DNA from: Anaerolineae bacterium
GTDB taxonomy: Bacteria > Chloroflexota > Anaerolineae > Anaerolineales > Villigracilaceae
NCBI GenBank assembly: GCA_021324435.1
Contig: JAJPIZ010000004.1
Coordinates: forward strand, 1-62,928
Direction of reading: 5' to 3'
DNA length: 62,928 nucleotides
Part shown: positions 1-8,008 of the stretch, one piece after another
Position numbering within the stretch: position 1 is the first letter of the stretch
Layout: the number at the start of each line of letters is the position of its first letter
Notes under the pieces: generated by a model
What the model was told of the DNA's origin: nothing
Database searches by the model: none
What the model saw: the letters and a program-made list of their open reading frames with translations, nothing else
Program-made: the position numbers and the translations under genes

Positions 1-238
1 CGGTTCGTCCTCATGAAGCGTTGCAGGGCTTGTCGCCCTACCAATTCGCAACACAAAATGCCTGACCTTTTCTACTTTCAATTGGTACTAAAATTGGGAT
101 GTTGACAATATTATTTGGAGCAGGGCACTTCTTCAAAATCAGGTCATATAACGCCTGATGACCTTACGAGCACCCTAAAGGATTGGGTGCATGATATAGG
201 TACACCTGGAATAATTCACAGGGAGTAGACCGAGAAAA

Positions 239-814
239 ATGAACAACCACTCACTTATGAAGACACTTTTTCTATGTATTCTTTCAGGCGCTTTGGCTGG
301 ATGCAGTAGATTTCCTTCCTCGTCCGACAATACAGCCAAAACAAATCTATCCGTGCTTCTCATAACTTTCCAAGATCTCCCTCCTGGATGGACAACCGCG
401 GGGCTCAGTAGCCCAGCGCGTTGGTCTAATTATATGGATGGTGATTCGATGGAGATAGACTTTTATTCTGATATTGTCCCAGACCATAATCCCTTTGCGG
501 AAGAAATTTATCGCTCTTCCGGCTTTCTTCCAACCCTACGATCACAAAACAATTTCAATTATTTGGTCAAAGAATTACACTCCGGTAGCATCCCGCACGA
601 CTGGAACTTCAAGAGTCAATTTGCAGATAATAGCGATTTCTCCTGTTATACCTATTCGAATGTTTCTTATCCGGCTTGTGATTGGATTGCTCGATATGAC
701 CGTGTTGTAATCCACGTTCTCGCGTGGCTGATTCCTGATCGTATGACGCTTTCAGATTTGGAAAATATCATCGGCAAGATTGATGCCAAAGCGGGTAAGG
801 CTAGTGGGCGTTGA
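239..814 (+). CDS. Putative lipoprotein of unknown function
   Basis: A 191-residue reading frame begins with a signal peptide that ends in a lipobox (LAGC, Cys at about residue 22), so the product is probably a lipid-anchored exported protein. The mature part is polar and has no motif I recognise. The ATG at 239 and one at 257 are both possible; the second gives a tighter signal peptide. No strong Shine-Dalgarno lies directly upstream. The frame ends inside an overlapping open frame (780-983), which suggests a rearranged junction at the 3' end, so the C-terminus may not be original. Confidence 0.6.
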   Translation: MNNHSLMKTLFLCILSGALAGCSRFPSSSDNTAKTNLSVLLITFQDLPPGWTTAGLSSPARWSNYMDGDSMEIDFYSDIVPDHNPFAEEIYRSSGFLPTLRSQNNFNYLVKELHSGSIPHDWNFKSQFADNSDFSCYTYSNVSYPACDWIARYDRVVIHVLAWLIPDRMTLSDLENIIGKIDAKAGKASGR

Positions 815-983
815 ATCCGGCGTCGGCGGAGCAGTTGCCGATGTATTCGCTTTAGCCTCGATCACAGGCGGGCCAGTAACCGCCGCGGGGTTTCATATTG
901 CTGCAACTGTTCTGATGGATAACTTAGCCAAGTCTATGAACGAACAATATTTTCCAGAGTTAGGCCTGGGTGAATATCCATAG
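780..983 (+). other. Open-frame fragment, possibly an RHS/effector C-terminal remnant
   Basis: A 67-residue frame overlaps the end of the upstream lipoprotein gene and is rich in Gly and Ala with a hydrophobic centre. It ends in a motif (NEQYFPELGLGEYP) of the kind seen in C-terminal regions of large secreted proteins. There is no clear start signal. It may be the 3' stub of a lost gene. The function is unknown. Confidence 0.25.
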
Positions 984-1106
984 CCTTGTTTGCCCTCATC
1001 TTATTGCTTATTGCGCTTGTCAAACTACTAAGCCTTTAGTTTGCCGATAAGATTTTGAACTTTTCATCTATCTAAGGAATGTGCCAGTTTGAAGCTGGAG
1101 GAGAAC

Positions 1107-1421
1107 ATGTCGAAAAATAGCAAAAAATTAAGTACTAATAACGGAAAAGACAAATCGCTTACCCCCTCCCCAAGCAAGTTAGCGATATTCATTCCGTGGG
1201 TGATCAGTTTAGGCATAATATTCTTAGCACCGAGACCGGTAAACCCTAAGACAATGGCATTCGCTGCTTTTGTTGCAGGGCTTACTGGAGTGATTGTCAT
1301 AGCAAGAAAAGAAATTTTTTCTTACCCTAAAATGATTACCGGCCCTAGAGCAATAGTGCAGGGGATATTGATAACCGGGGTCAGTTGGATTTTGAGTTTC
1401 ATCCTTTTTTTCTATGGGTAG
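1107..1421 (+). CDS. Small membrane protein of unknown function
   Basis: This encodes about 104 residues. The N-terminus is basic and Ser/Asn/Lys-rich (about 35 residues). Three hydrophobic segments follow: one near AIFIPWVISLGIIFLA, one near AFAAFVAGLTGVIVIA, and a C-terminal one near ILITGVSWILSFILFF. The ATG at 1107 is preferred over an upstream TTG at 1089 because GGAGGAG lies at 1097-1103. No family was recognised. It stands alone in the accessory region. Confidence 0.55.
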   Translation: MSKNSKKLSTNNGKDKSLTPSPSKLAIFIPWVISLGIIFLAPRPVNPKTMAFAAFVAGLTGVIVIARKEIFSYPKMITGPRAIVQGILITGVSWILSFILFFYG

Positions 1422-1560
1422 TAGACCACTTGTGCTCGGGGAGGAACTCTGTCCCCGCCGATCGCGAGCGGAGTGGGGTTTTGACCGCAGGTCTCAAAAC
1501 AAAAAGGCTGGGGGATGCGCCGTACCTTGCAGGTGGGCGGCTTCGTTTAATCGGTGTACT

Positions 1561-1624
1561 GCCCTACCCGTCCTCTGGCCACCCTCCCCATTTTCTTTGA
1601 AAATGGGGAGGGCTGGGGTAGGGC
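1561..1624. repeat. Dispersed palindromic repeat, CCCTCCCC type
   Basis: The outer arms are GCCCTACCC (1561-1569) and its complement near 1615-1624. The inner arms CCCTCCCCATTTTC and its complement (about 1582-1611) form a long hairpin. It resembles the CCCTCACC...GGTGAGGG repeats elsewhere in the window. The interval 1422-1645 otherwise shows no gene. It lies 22 bases upstream of the DUF559 gene. Confidence 0.7.
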
Positions 1625-1645
1625 TTAAACGCGTAAAATCAATCC

Positions 1646-2005
1646 ATGCCCAACCCTCCGAGAAGCAACCCGAAAATCCTCCGCCGCGCCGGAGAATTGC
1701 GCCACCAGCCAATTCCTGCCGAGCAAAAACTTTGGGCATATCTTCGCGCTGTGCGTGAGGATGAAGTGCATTTTAGAAGACAACATGCTATCGGCCAGTA
1801 CATCACGGATTTTTGTTCACCGAGAAGGAAACTGATTATTGAATTAGATGGAGGTCAACATATAGAGCAGGCGGGATATGATGAAGAAAGAACAGGATAT
1901 TTGGAATTGCAGGGCTATAAAGTAATTCGCTTCTGGAACAACGAAGTGATGAATGACATCGAGGGTGTGATGCGCGCAATCCTTTCCGCGTTGGAAGACA
2001 AATAA
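1646..2005 (+). CDS. DUF559 (Vsr-like) endonuclease-domain protein
   Basis: This 119-residue protein has the DUF559 layout. An N-terminal helix carries AEQKLWAYLR, followed by an FRRQHAIGQYITDF strand, then IIELDGGQH, and the C-terminal strand GYKVIRFWNNEV. The Asp and Glu in DF...ELDGGQH are the usual PD-(D/E)XK-type active-site residues, so it is likely a small nuclease, although the biological role of the family is not settled. The gene follows a palindromic repeat (1561-1624), and another repeat-like sequence (about 2050-2077) follows it, so the unit looks inserted next to an RHS fragment. No partner methylase is visible. Confidence 0.8.
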   Translation: MPNPPRSNPKILRRAGELRHQPIPAEQKLWAYLRAVREDEVHFRRQHAIGQYITDFCSPRRKLIIELDGGQHIEQAGYDEERTGYLELQGYKVIRFWNNEVMNDIEGVMRAILSALEDK

Positions 2006-2049
2006 ACCCGTTCTGATATCGCACGGCTTCCGACCCGCCTCGCGTGGCA

Positions 2050-2078
2050 CGCTTCGACTACGCTCAGCGCAGGGCGCT
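2050..2078. repeat. Short CTTCGAC...CTCAG-type repeat
   Basis: This contains CGCTTCGACTACGCTCAGCG followed by an AGGGCGCTT tail. It resembles the CTTCGGCCAGCTCAGGGC segment inside purD at about 39306. It marks the boundary between the DUF559 gene and the RHS fragment. Confidence 0.45.
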
Positions 2079-2650
2079 TCCTAACTCGCGATTCCTTCGC
2101 GGGCTATCTGAATCTGCCGCAATCGCAGAATCCGTATGCATATGCGCTGAACAATCCGATTCGATATACCGATCCGAGCGGACATTGTTTCTCTGGTGCA
2201 GTAGTTGATACTGTTTTGTGTCTGGCAGGTGTTGCTGTTGTAGGTGGATCTATCAGCGCCGATGTGGACATTTATTTCCAACTCCAACGAAATGGTGGAA
2301 ATTGGCAATGTATTGATTGGGGTGAAGTTGGTATAGCTTTTGGCGCAGGGGCAGTGGGCGCCTTGGCCTTTGTAATGGCTTGGAAAGCTATCCTGCCCGT
2401 TGCTGAGCTATATGGTCAGGCTTATCTTGCTGGCACGTTCGGCACAGGCATTGCCGAATTCCTGTCTTATGCATTCACGGGAAGTGTAAGCGGAGCCTTG
2501 GCTGGACAATTTAGCCGCATGGAAGCGTATCAACTAAGCGGACAGCAAGATCAAATCGCTTATGGCATGATGCGCCCGGAAGATCTATTAGGCCTCTTGC
2601 ATAAGTGTGCCATAATAGGCGCATGCGTTACGAAACGATCCAACAACTAA
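2072..2650 (+). pseudogene. RHS-family C-terminal fragment with variable tip
   Basis: The frame is open from 2006 but has no start codon of its own. From 2072 it reads the conserved end of an RHS core: GRFLTRDSFAGYL, then NPYAYALNNPIRYTDPSGH. A variable tip of about 150 residues follows, with two or three hydrophobic Gly/Ala-rich stretches and no toxin motif that I recognise. RHS proteins are thousands of bases long, so only the 3' end survives. The 5' side abuts the DUF559 insertion and the 3' side runs into a decayed transposase, so this is a doubly bounded remnant. Confidence 0.7.
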
Positions 2651-3060
2651 AAGATACGGACTTCAAACGGCTGACAGGTGTACGGCGAGAGCCTTTGAAA
2701 GGATGCTGGAAGTAGTCCAAAAAGGCCTGCGCAACTTTGGCAGGCCGCCCAAATTGAGTCGACCCAGTTGTTGCTGACCTTGATGTATTGGGTGAATACC
2801 GAACTGAGTTTCATATTGAATCAACCTATGGCGTCCGTAAAGCAACGGTACACCGAACCATCAAAAAGGTAGAAAACGTACTGATCCAGTCAAAGTAATT
2901 TCGCCTTCCAGGGAAAAAGCCCTGCAGCCCGGTGACACCGTGATTGAAATTGTGCTGGTAGATGCCACCAAATGGCTGATTTAGCGTTCAAAAAAGACGA
3001 CGCAGGCATTACAGCGGTAAAAAGAAGCGTCACACCCAAAAGGTGCTGGCGAATCAGGGT
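2623..3060 (+). pseudogene. Decayed IS5-family transposase
   Basis: Starting at the ATG at 2623, pieces of an IS5-type transposase can be read by switching frames: MRYETIQQLKDTDFKRLTGV, then FERMLEVVQKGLRNFGRPP, then YGVRKATVHRTIKKVENV, then ALQPGDTVIEIVLVDAT, then HYSGKKKRHTQK. The first DDE Asp region (VDAT) is present. There are at least four frameshifts and several stops, and the rest of the catalytic domain is missing. The gene stops where an FmdE-like sequence begins (about 3061), so the element was cut by deletion or recombination. Confidence 0.75.
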
Positions 3061-3551
3061 AGCAAACGTTTACTGGTCATCACTGAAACAGATGGCTGTT
3101 TTGCCGATGGACTCTCCGCCGCTACAAACTACACGGTTGGTCATCGTACCTTGCGCGTGGAGGATTGCGGCAAAGTTGCGGCGGTCTTTGTAGACATGAA
3201 TACAAGCTATCCAGTTCGCATCACGCCCGTTCTGGATATTCGCCAAAAGACAAACACCTACGCCCCCGATGAGCCGCGTCACTACTTCGCCAAATGCAGG
3301 CCTATCAAGTCATGCCCGATGACGATATGTTCACTTTCACGCCTATTGTGTTGAATACACCCATTGAAGCCATCGTTTCCCGCTCTGGCGCGCGCGTCAA
3401 CTGTGATGCGTGTGGGGAGGAGATCATGAACGAGCGCGAGACCCATCAGGCAGGTCTTACCCTGTGCCGCGCCTGCGCGGGGAATTTGTATTATCATGTG
3501 TCCGTCCACGTGCATGCAATTCAAATTGAAGTGCAAGTCATTAATGGATAA
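3061..3551 (+). pseudogene. FmdE-family protein, N-terminally truncated and frameshifted
   Basis: From about 3061 the frame reads KRLLVITETDGCFADGLSAA and TLRVEDCGKVAAVFVD, typical of the FmdE family (named after formylmethanofuran dehydrogenase subunit E, common near molybdenum genes). The second half, in another frame from 3294, has a treble-clef zinc knuckle (CDACGEEIMNE...CRACAG). The first 40-50 residues are replaced by transposase sequence. One extra A in the AAA run at 3292-3294 would join the two frames, so the frameshift may be a sequence error while the N-terminal loss is real. It lies 20 bases upstream of the molybdate transporter gene. Confidence 0.75.
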
Positions 3552-3571
3552 ATTGCTGTCGGAGTCGAATT

Positions 3572-4771
3572 ATGCAAAGGCAACTTACTGGTAATCCTTT
3601 CGTTTTCTCCATCGCCGAATTTTCAGGCTCGCTCGCGGATCTCGGCGTCATGCTCCCGCTCATCCTGGCGCTGATCGCCCTCAACGGCATGGACGCCACC
3701 GCTGTCTTCGTCGGAGTGGGCATCGCTTATATCCTCGTCGCGCTGGTGTACCGTCTGCCCATTCCCGTCCAGCCGCTCAAATCCGTTTCGGCGCTGGCGC
3801 TCGCAATGGGGCTTGCTCCCGTGGTCATCGTCACGGGCGCCATCTGGAACGCGGTCGCCTTTCTCGGCATGGGCCTGGCGGGTCTTGACCGCTGGGTACA
3901 CAAAATCTTTTCCAAGCCGGTGGTGCGCGGCATTCAACTCGGCCTGGCATGGCTGTTATTCAAATCCGCCTGGACATTGATTCAAAAGACCCCCCAAGGC
4001 TGGCAGGGCGGATTCGACTTTTCAGGACAGACCATCAACTGGCTGTGGATTTTGGTCGGCGGCGCGTCCATCTTCCTCTTGCTTTTTCTCTTTTGGAAAC
4101 GCGACCTCGCCGCGCTGGGGGTCGTCATCTTTGGGATCGGCGCATCAGGACTCCGCCTCGGCCTGCCCGCCGTTTCTCTGCATTTGACTCTCCCCAAACT
4201 TCTCCCGCTCATCCCCACCTGGAGTCAACTCTGGCAGGGACTGATCCTGCTCGCCCTGCCGCAAATTCCGCTCAGCCTCGGCAACTCCATCTACGCCACT
4301 GCCGACGCGGCACGCCAATACTTCGGCGAAAAAGCCGCGCATGTCACCGAGCGCAAACTCATGCTCACGATGGGAACCGCCGACGCTGTGACCGCCGTGC
4401 TTGGCGGCGTTCCATTATGTCACGGTTGCGGCGGGCTGACCTCGCATTACCGCCTCGGTGCGCGTTCGGGCGGCGCGCCGCTCATGCTGGGCACCATCTT
4501 CCTTTTACTGGGACTGTTCGGCGGTTCGGCCAGTATGCAAATCTTCGGGCTGATTCCCTTCCCCGTGCTGGGCGTCCTGCTGGCGTATGTCGGTTTTCAA
4601 CACATGCTCCTGGCGAGTGACCTGCGCGGCGCGCAAGCCTGGCTCACCGCCCTGCTTGTGCTCGCCCTGACCCTCTGGACGAACAACCTCGCCATTGGCT
4701 TCGTCAGCGCGGCGGTCTTTTATCACGCGTGGAACCGGCTGGCGGGGAGCAAACTTGCCGATGTTCATTGA
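3572..4771 (+). CDS. MOT1-type molybdate/sulfate permease
   Basis: This is a 399-residue polytopic membrane protein with about ten hydrophobic segments. The two MOT1 signatures are visible: [16 protein letters not shown] (about residue 65) and [18 protein letters not shown] (about residue 280), which characterise this SulP-related family of high-affinity molybdate importers. The length is normal and the frame intact, unlike its neighbours. It follows a broken FmdE gene and its end overlaps the start of a MoaA stub, so the island was once a molybdenum acquisition and cofactor unit. Sulfate as substrate cannot be excluded. Confidence 0.85.
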   Translation: MQRQLTGNPFVFSIAEFSGSLADLGVMLPLILALIALNGMDATAVFVGVGIAYILVALVYRLPIPVQPLKSVSALALAMGLAPVVIVTGAIWNAVAFLGMGLAGLDRWVHKIFSKPVVRGIQLGLAWLLFKSAWTLIQKTPQGWQGGFDFSGQTINWLWILVGGASIFLLLFLFWKRDLAALGVVIFGIGASGLRLGLPAVSLHLTLPKLLPLIPTWSQLWQGLILLALPQIPLSLGNSIYATADAARQYFGEKAAHVTERKLMLTMGTADAVTAVLGGVPLCHGCGGLTSHYRLGARSGGAPLMLGTIFLLLGLFGGSASMQIFGLIPFPVLGVLLAYVGFQHMLLASDLRGAQAWLTALLVLALTLWTNNLAIGFVSAAVFYHAWNRLAGSKLADVH

Positions 4772-4868
4772 TCCCTTCGGACGCGCCATCACCGATCTGC
4801 ACATCTCGCTCACCGACCGATATAATTTGCGTTGTGTGTACTGTATGCCGAAGGAAGGCTTGCAGTGA
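4761..4868 (+). pseudogene. MoaA N-terminal stub
   Basis: An ATG overlapping the end of the permease gene starts a 35-residue frame, [20 protein letters not shown], then [15 protein letters not shown], then a stop. This is the start of MoaA (GTP 3',8-cyclase, molybdopterin pathway) up to the radical-SAM loop. The first Cys of the CX3CX2C motif has become Tyr, and about 300 residues are missing. It cannot bind the cluster and is a remnant. Confidence 0.8.
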
Positions 4869-4941
4869 TACAACGGTCATGCGAAACTGATTCTAACGAC
4901 CTATCAACGCCCTGCGCCCTTTCAGGAAAAACGATGGCCGA

Positions 4942-5055
4942 TAAGTAGTCGCCTGAAAGTCTTTATAAAAGTTTTGTTGATCGAGCCGCCGCCCTCGGCG
5001 GCGGGGACGCCGCCGAGAGCATCGTTTTGTAAAAATAATTTCGACCGACTACTTA
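4942..5055. mobile_element. MITE-like element with inverted ends
   Basis: TAAGTAGTCG at 4942-4951 is matched exactly by CGACTACTTA at 5046-5055. The similarity continues imperfectly inward for about 35 bases (GAAA.T..TT.TA.AA on both arms). The 114-base unit contains a GC-rich hairpin (CCGCCGCCCTCGGCGGCGG) and no coding frame. Its right end touches a transposase tail in the same orientation. No clear target duplication is visible. The stretch 4869-4941 shows nothing I can assign. Confidence 0.55.
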
Positions 5056-5280
5056 GAAGTCTTCCACAAATCGCTAAAACAAAATGCCGCTTTGGGGAAG
5101 GCGCCTATGCGCCAAGTCGTGACCCAAAACAATCCTGTCTTTGCGGTCTTGTTTGCTTTCTTCGAACTGGAATGCTTGAAGATCAAATGATACATCAATC
5201 ATTTTGCCCTGCGTTCCTATTTGTATCTCAAGGCTACTCGCGTTGCCTATGAAGAACTCCAGGTTCTCAAGGCTGCGTAA
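5044..5280 (+). pseudogene. Transposase C-terminal remnant
   Basis: The frame from 5044 reads VFHKSLKQNAALGKAPMRQV, then FAFFELECLKIK, a TGA stop, then INHFALRSYLYLKATRVAYE, then ELQVLKAA and a final stop. This is the C-terminal end of a DDE transposase of the IS4/IS701-like type. It has one internal stop and no N-terminal part, and it begins at the right end of the MITE-like element. Confidence 0.65.
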
Positions 5281-5289
5281 CATCGGTTC

Positions 5290-6023
5290 TTAAGGTAGCC
5301 GGATCAGCCATATGCTTCCCAAGATTCCCTTTTCGCCATTAAAGTACCACTCCAGGTAGCTGCGGCCATCGTCAGCAAACTCACGGTAGCGGACAAAGCT
5401 ATCAATGGGGTGGTCGGGGTGTTCCCCTAAGTCGATGATCTTCCATTCTCCTGCGACATCGAAGGCTACATAGTTGGTCACCCCGAACAACAGCCGGCCG
5501 TCAGGAGTGAATGACATGAGGGTAGGCTCACTTCTTTCCAGACCGGCTGTGATATCCCGTATCTGCTTGCCGGTCATCAAATCCCAGACGGTCGCTGAGG
5601 AGGGTGGTAGGCCCCTCTTGTCCGCCTCGACAACGACGAGCACAGAAAGGTCAGGAGAGGCAGCCAAATTACAGCGCTTGATGCAAGGGTTCTTGTAGTG
5701 ACTGATCTCACTCCACGTAGATGTGTCGTATAGGAGAAGCGCATTATCGTCGGAACTAGCAGCCTGAGGCCGTCGCGGCTGAACCGGGGCAGTCCCCATC
5801 TCCAAGAGCGCGTCACCCCCAGCCAATATCTGCTTTTCAACAATCGTATAGGCCGCTCCACGGCGACCTCGCCGCTCTCAAGATTTCGGACCTTCGGATT
5901 GCCGACGACAGTATCCAGATTATAGACGGTCGTATTAGCCACCCTGCTCACGTAAAATGGGCCTTTCCCCTGGCGAATGTAGTTTATCTGACGATTCCCA
6001 ATCACCACATGGTAAAATCGCAA
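5290..6023 (-). pseudogene. Beta-propeller (WD40-like) protein, frameshifted
   Basis: Two overlapping minus-strand frames together read as one propeller-like protein. The first half has LDTVVGNPKVRNLESGEV and PRFSRDGLRLLV. The second has DDNALLLYDTSTWSEI, SSATVWDLMTGKQIRDI and MSFTPDGRLLFGV, with the SPD/TPDGR and VWDLMTGK patterns of WD40 repeats. One extra T in the TT run at 5754-5755 (minus strand) would join them. There is no convincing start codon, and a stop lies a few codons upstream of 6023, so the N-terminus is probably missing. The role is unknown. Confidence 0.6.
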
Positions 6024-6145
6024 ATTGCTGGCAGGGGAGACCTAGCTGTCCTGCCTAAAAAACCGCGTATAAGCACAAGAAGCCACTGACTAAATAGCTT
6101 CTGTTTTCATAGCGGAGAGAGAATTGGAGTTCCTGGAGTCTGACT

Positions 6146-7387
6146 GTGATCAAACTCAGTTATAGCACGTTCGGCCTGACCAACCTGGGCTTTTTAGATT
6201 CCATTGAGGCTGTGGATAAAGCAGGCTATCCGGGCATCGAACTTTCATTTCATCGCGACCAGTTCAATCCGTTCAATATCACCGATGACGACCTTGCGGC
6301 GGTCAAGAAGCGGCTGGAAGGGTTGCGAGTAAAAGCCGCCTGCGTTTCAACCGCCTCGCATTTTTTCACCCCGTCCAGGCCGCACGAACCGTCGCTGATG
6401 AGCCCAGATTTGGCGGGCAGAAAGCGCCGCATCAACCTCGTCCGGCGCGGGATTGATGTTGCTCGAAAGCTGGGCGTGTCCCTCGTCACGTTTGGAAGCG
6501 GATTCATCCGCGATGAGCATGTCGCTAATCCATCGGTCAATCCGCGTGAACTGCTGGTGGATAGCATCCATCAATGTTTGAAATCCCTGCGGGATGACGA
6601 TGACATCACTCTGTTGATCGAGCCCGAGCCGGGCATGTACATCGAAACATTGGAGCAGGGCATTAGCCTCGTCAAGGAAGTCGGATCGCCGCGTTTCCAG
6701 CTGCACCTCGATCTGTGTCATAACTATTGTTCGGAAGATCATTATCTTGAGGCCTTGGCAAAAGCCGCGCCGCACGCCAAATTCCTGCACGTCTCCGACG
6801 CGCGCGAGGGCTACAACCTGAAACTCATCAAAATGGCAGATAATTTAAAACTTGATTTAAGTTTTGCCCACTACCTGATTTATTTCCCCGAATACGCAGA
6901 TTACCTTTTGGTGGATCGTGACCATCCGATCTATTTCTACGACGAGGCGCCGGGCGTGCAACAAAAGAAGCGCATCGAATCTATTTTGGGATCGGTGAAC
7001 ATTTCGCGACCGCCCGCCTTCGTTGACTATAACAGTTTGTTCGCAGGCGCCACGCCCTTTGACGACGAAATTTTTACGTATTCGATTTCCGTTCCGGGTC
7101 TGAGTTACGATGTGTTGGAAAGGGCAAGGCCCATTCTTATTTATTTGCGGACGACAAAAGACGCAAGCGGCAAATTGCTGATGGACAAGATGGTAGCGAA
7201 CACACTGACCGGTATCGTCCATTTCCATGAAATTCCCGGCGAAGGGACAATGAACTTTGCCGCCAGTTTCAAAGCATTGACCGACAGCGGCTATTCCGGG
7301 TATGCTTCTGTTGAGTTGTATCATCACGTCGCCTCATGGGAGAAGGCGTTGAAGGATAGTTACAAACATTTGTCGCAATTTGTGTAG
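6146..7387 (+). CDS. TIM-barrel sugar-phosphate isomerase/epimerase-like protein
   Basis: This 413-residue protein of the xylose-isomerase-like AP-endonuclease-2 fold begins at a GTG. Fold landmarks are LSYSTFGLTNLGF at the N-terminus, LLIEPEPGMYIET (about 155), FQLHLDLCHNYCS (about 185), FLHVSDAREG (about 215) and YASVELYHHV near the end, giving the usual Glu, Asp, His and Glu metal ligands. Between about residues 228 and 350 there is an extra segment not usual for the family. It heads a same-strand cluster with LuxS-like, cyclase, methyltransferase and prenyltransferase genes and occupies the place of EboE in Ebo clusters, though its sequence does not begin like EboE. The substrate is unknown. 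Confidence 0.75.
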   Translation: MIKLSYSTFGLTNLGFLDSIEAVDKAGYPGIELSFHRDQFNPFNITDDDLAAVKKRLEGLRVKAACVSTASHFFTPSRPHEPSLMSPDLAGRKRRINLVRRGIDVARKLGVSLVTFGSGFIRDEHVANPSVNPRELLVDSIHQCLKSLRDDDDITLLIEPEPGMYIETLEQGISLVKEVGSPRFQLHLDLCHNYCSEDHYLEALAKAAPHAKFLHVSDAREGYNLKLIKMADNLKLDLSFAHYLIYFPEYADYLLVDRDHPIYFYDEAPGVQQKKRIESILGSVNISRPPAFVDYNSLFAGATPFDDEIFTYSISVPGLSYDVLERARPILIYLRTTKDASGKLLMDKMVANTLTGIVHFHEIPGEGTMNFAASFKALTDSGYSGYASVELYHHVASWEKALKDSYKHLSQFV

Positions 7388-7431
7388 ATATGCCGGAAGA
7401 GCGATTAAGCTTCCAGGATGGTCCAAAGACC

Positions 7432-7501
7432 TAACCATGGAGCACACAGAGAGCATGGAAGACTATTAAAAGGTTTTCTCTGTGGTCTCTGTGGTGAAAG
7501 A
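7432..7501. repeat. Intergenic imperfect inverted repeat
   Basis: CCATGGAGCACACAGAGAGC on the left is followed by TTTTCTCTGTGGTCTCTGTG on the right, an imperfect palindrome of the low-complexity kind found between many genes here. It fills the gap between the isomerase and LuxS-like genes. No promoter stands out. Confidence 0.4.
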
Positions 7502-7521
7502 AACTAATACAGGAGAGAGTT

Positions 7522-8001
7522 ATGATAGATATTGCTCAACTCGGTTGGGAGGCCGGCACAGTTGGGGAGTTGGATCATCGCGCGTTGAAAGCGCCGCACG
7601 TCAAACTCCGCTCGTTCACCCAGGGACCGACAGGCGATGTGGTCTACGCGGTGGATCTGCGAATCAATCGGCCTAATTCCGTCTTTTTGTCTTCCACGGA
7701 AATGCACTCCTTCGAGCATTTCCTTTTGTGGGGTTTTCAAAAATACATGCCACAGAATTTCATTTCCATCGGCTTGATGGGCTGTCAGACCGGTTTTTAC
7801 CTCGTTCTCTTCAATGAAGGACGCGCCCAGACCATTTTTGATGTATATGAAAAAATCCTGAACGACATTCTGACCGCCGGCGAAGTGCCGTATGCCAATA
7901 TCGCGCAATGCGGCAATTACAAGAATCACAGCCTTGAAATGGCGCAGGCTCTTGCCAAAAGAGTCCTGGAAGCGAAGTCCAATTGGCGGCAGATCACTTA
8001 G
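7522..8001 (+). CDS. luxS: LuxS-family S-ribosylhomocysteine lyase-like protein
   Basis: The 159-residue protein has the whole LuxS active site. His62, Glu65 and His66 form the HXXEH metal motif (MHSFEHF), Cys88 sits in MGCQTGFY, the metal-ligand Cys130 in QCGNYKNHSLE, and Arg47 in DLR. LuxS cleaves S-ribosylhomocysteine to homocysteine and DPD, the AI-2 precursor. Overall sequence is divergent (LLWGFQKYMPQN replaces the usual YAGFMRNHLN). GGAGAGAG lies just upstream of the ATG. The cyclase gene starts 7 bases after its stop, so the two are co-transcribed. It may clear methyltransferase by-product for the neighbouring UbiG-like enzyme, or act on a related substrate. Confidence 0.8.
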   Translation: MIDIAQLGWEAGTVGELDHRALKAPHVKLRSFTQGPTGDVVYAVDLRINRPNSVFLSSTEMHSFEHFLLWGFQKYMPQNFISIGLMGCQTGFYLVLFNEGRAQTIFDVYEKILNDILTAGEVPYANIAQCGNYKNHSLEMAQALAKRVLEAKSNWRQIT

Positions 8002-8008
8002 GGATAAA

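Noticed and set aside
1-238. Possible promoter with TTGACA at 102-107
   Set aside because: No acceptable -10 hexamer lies 16-18 bases downstream. Nothing else is supported in this stretch.
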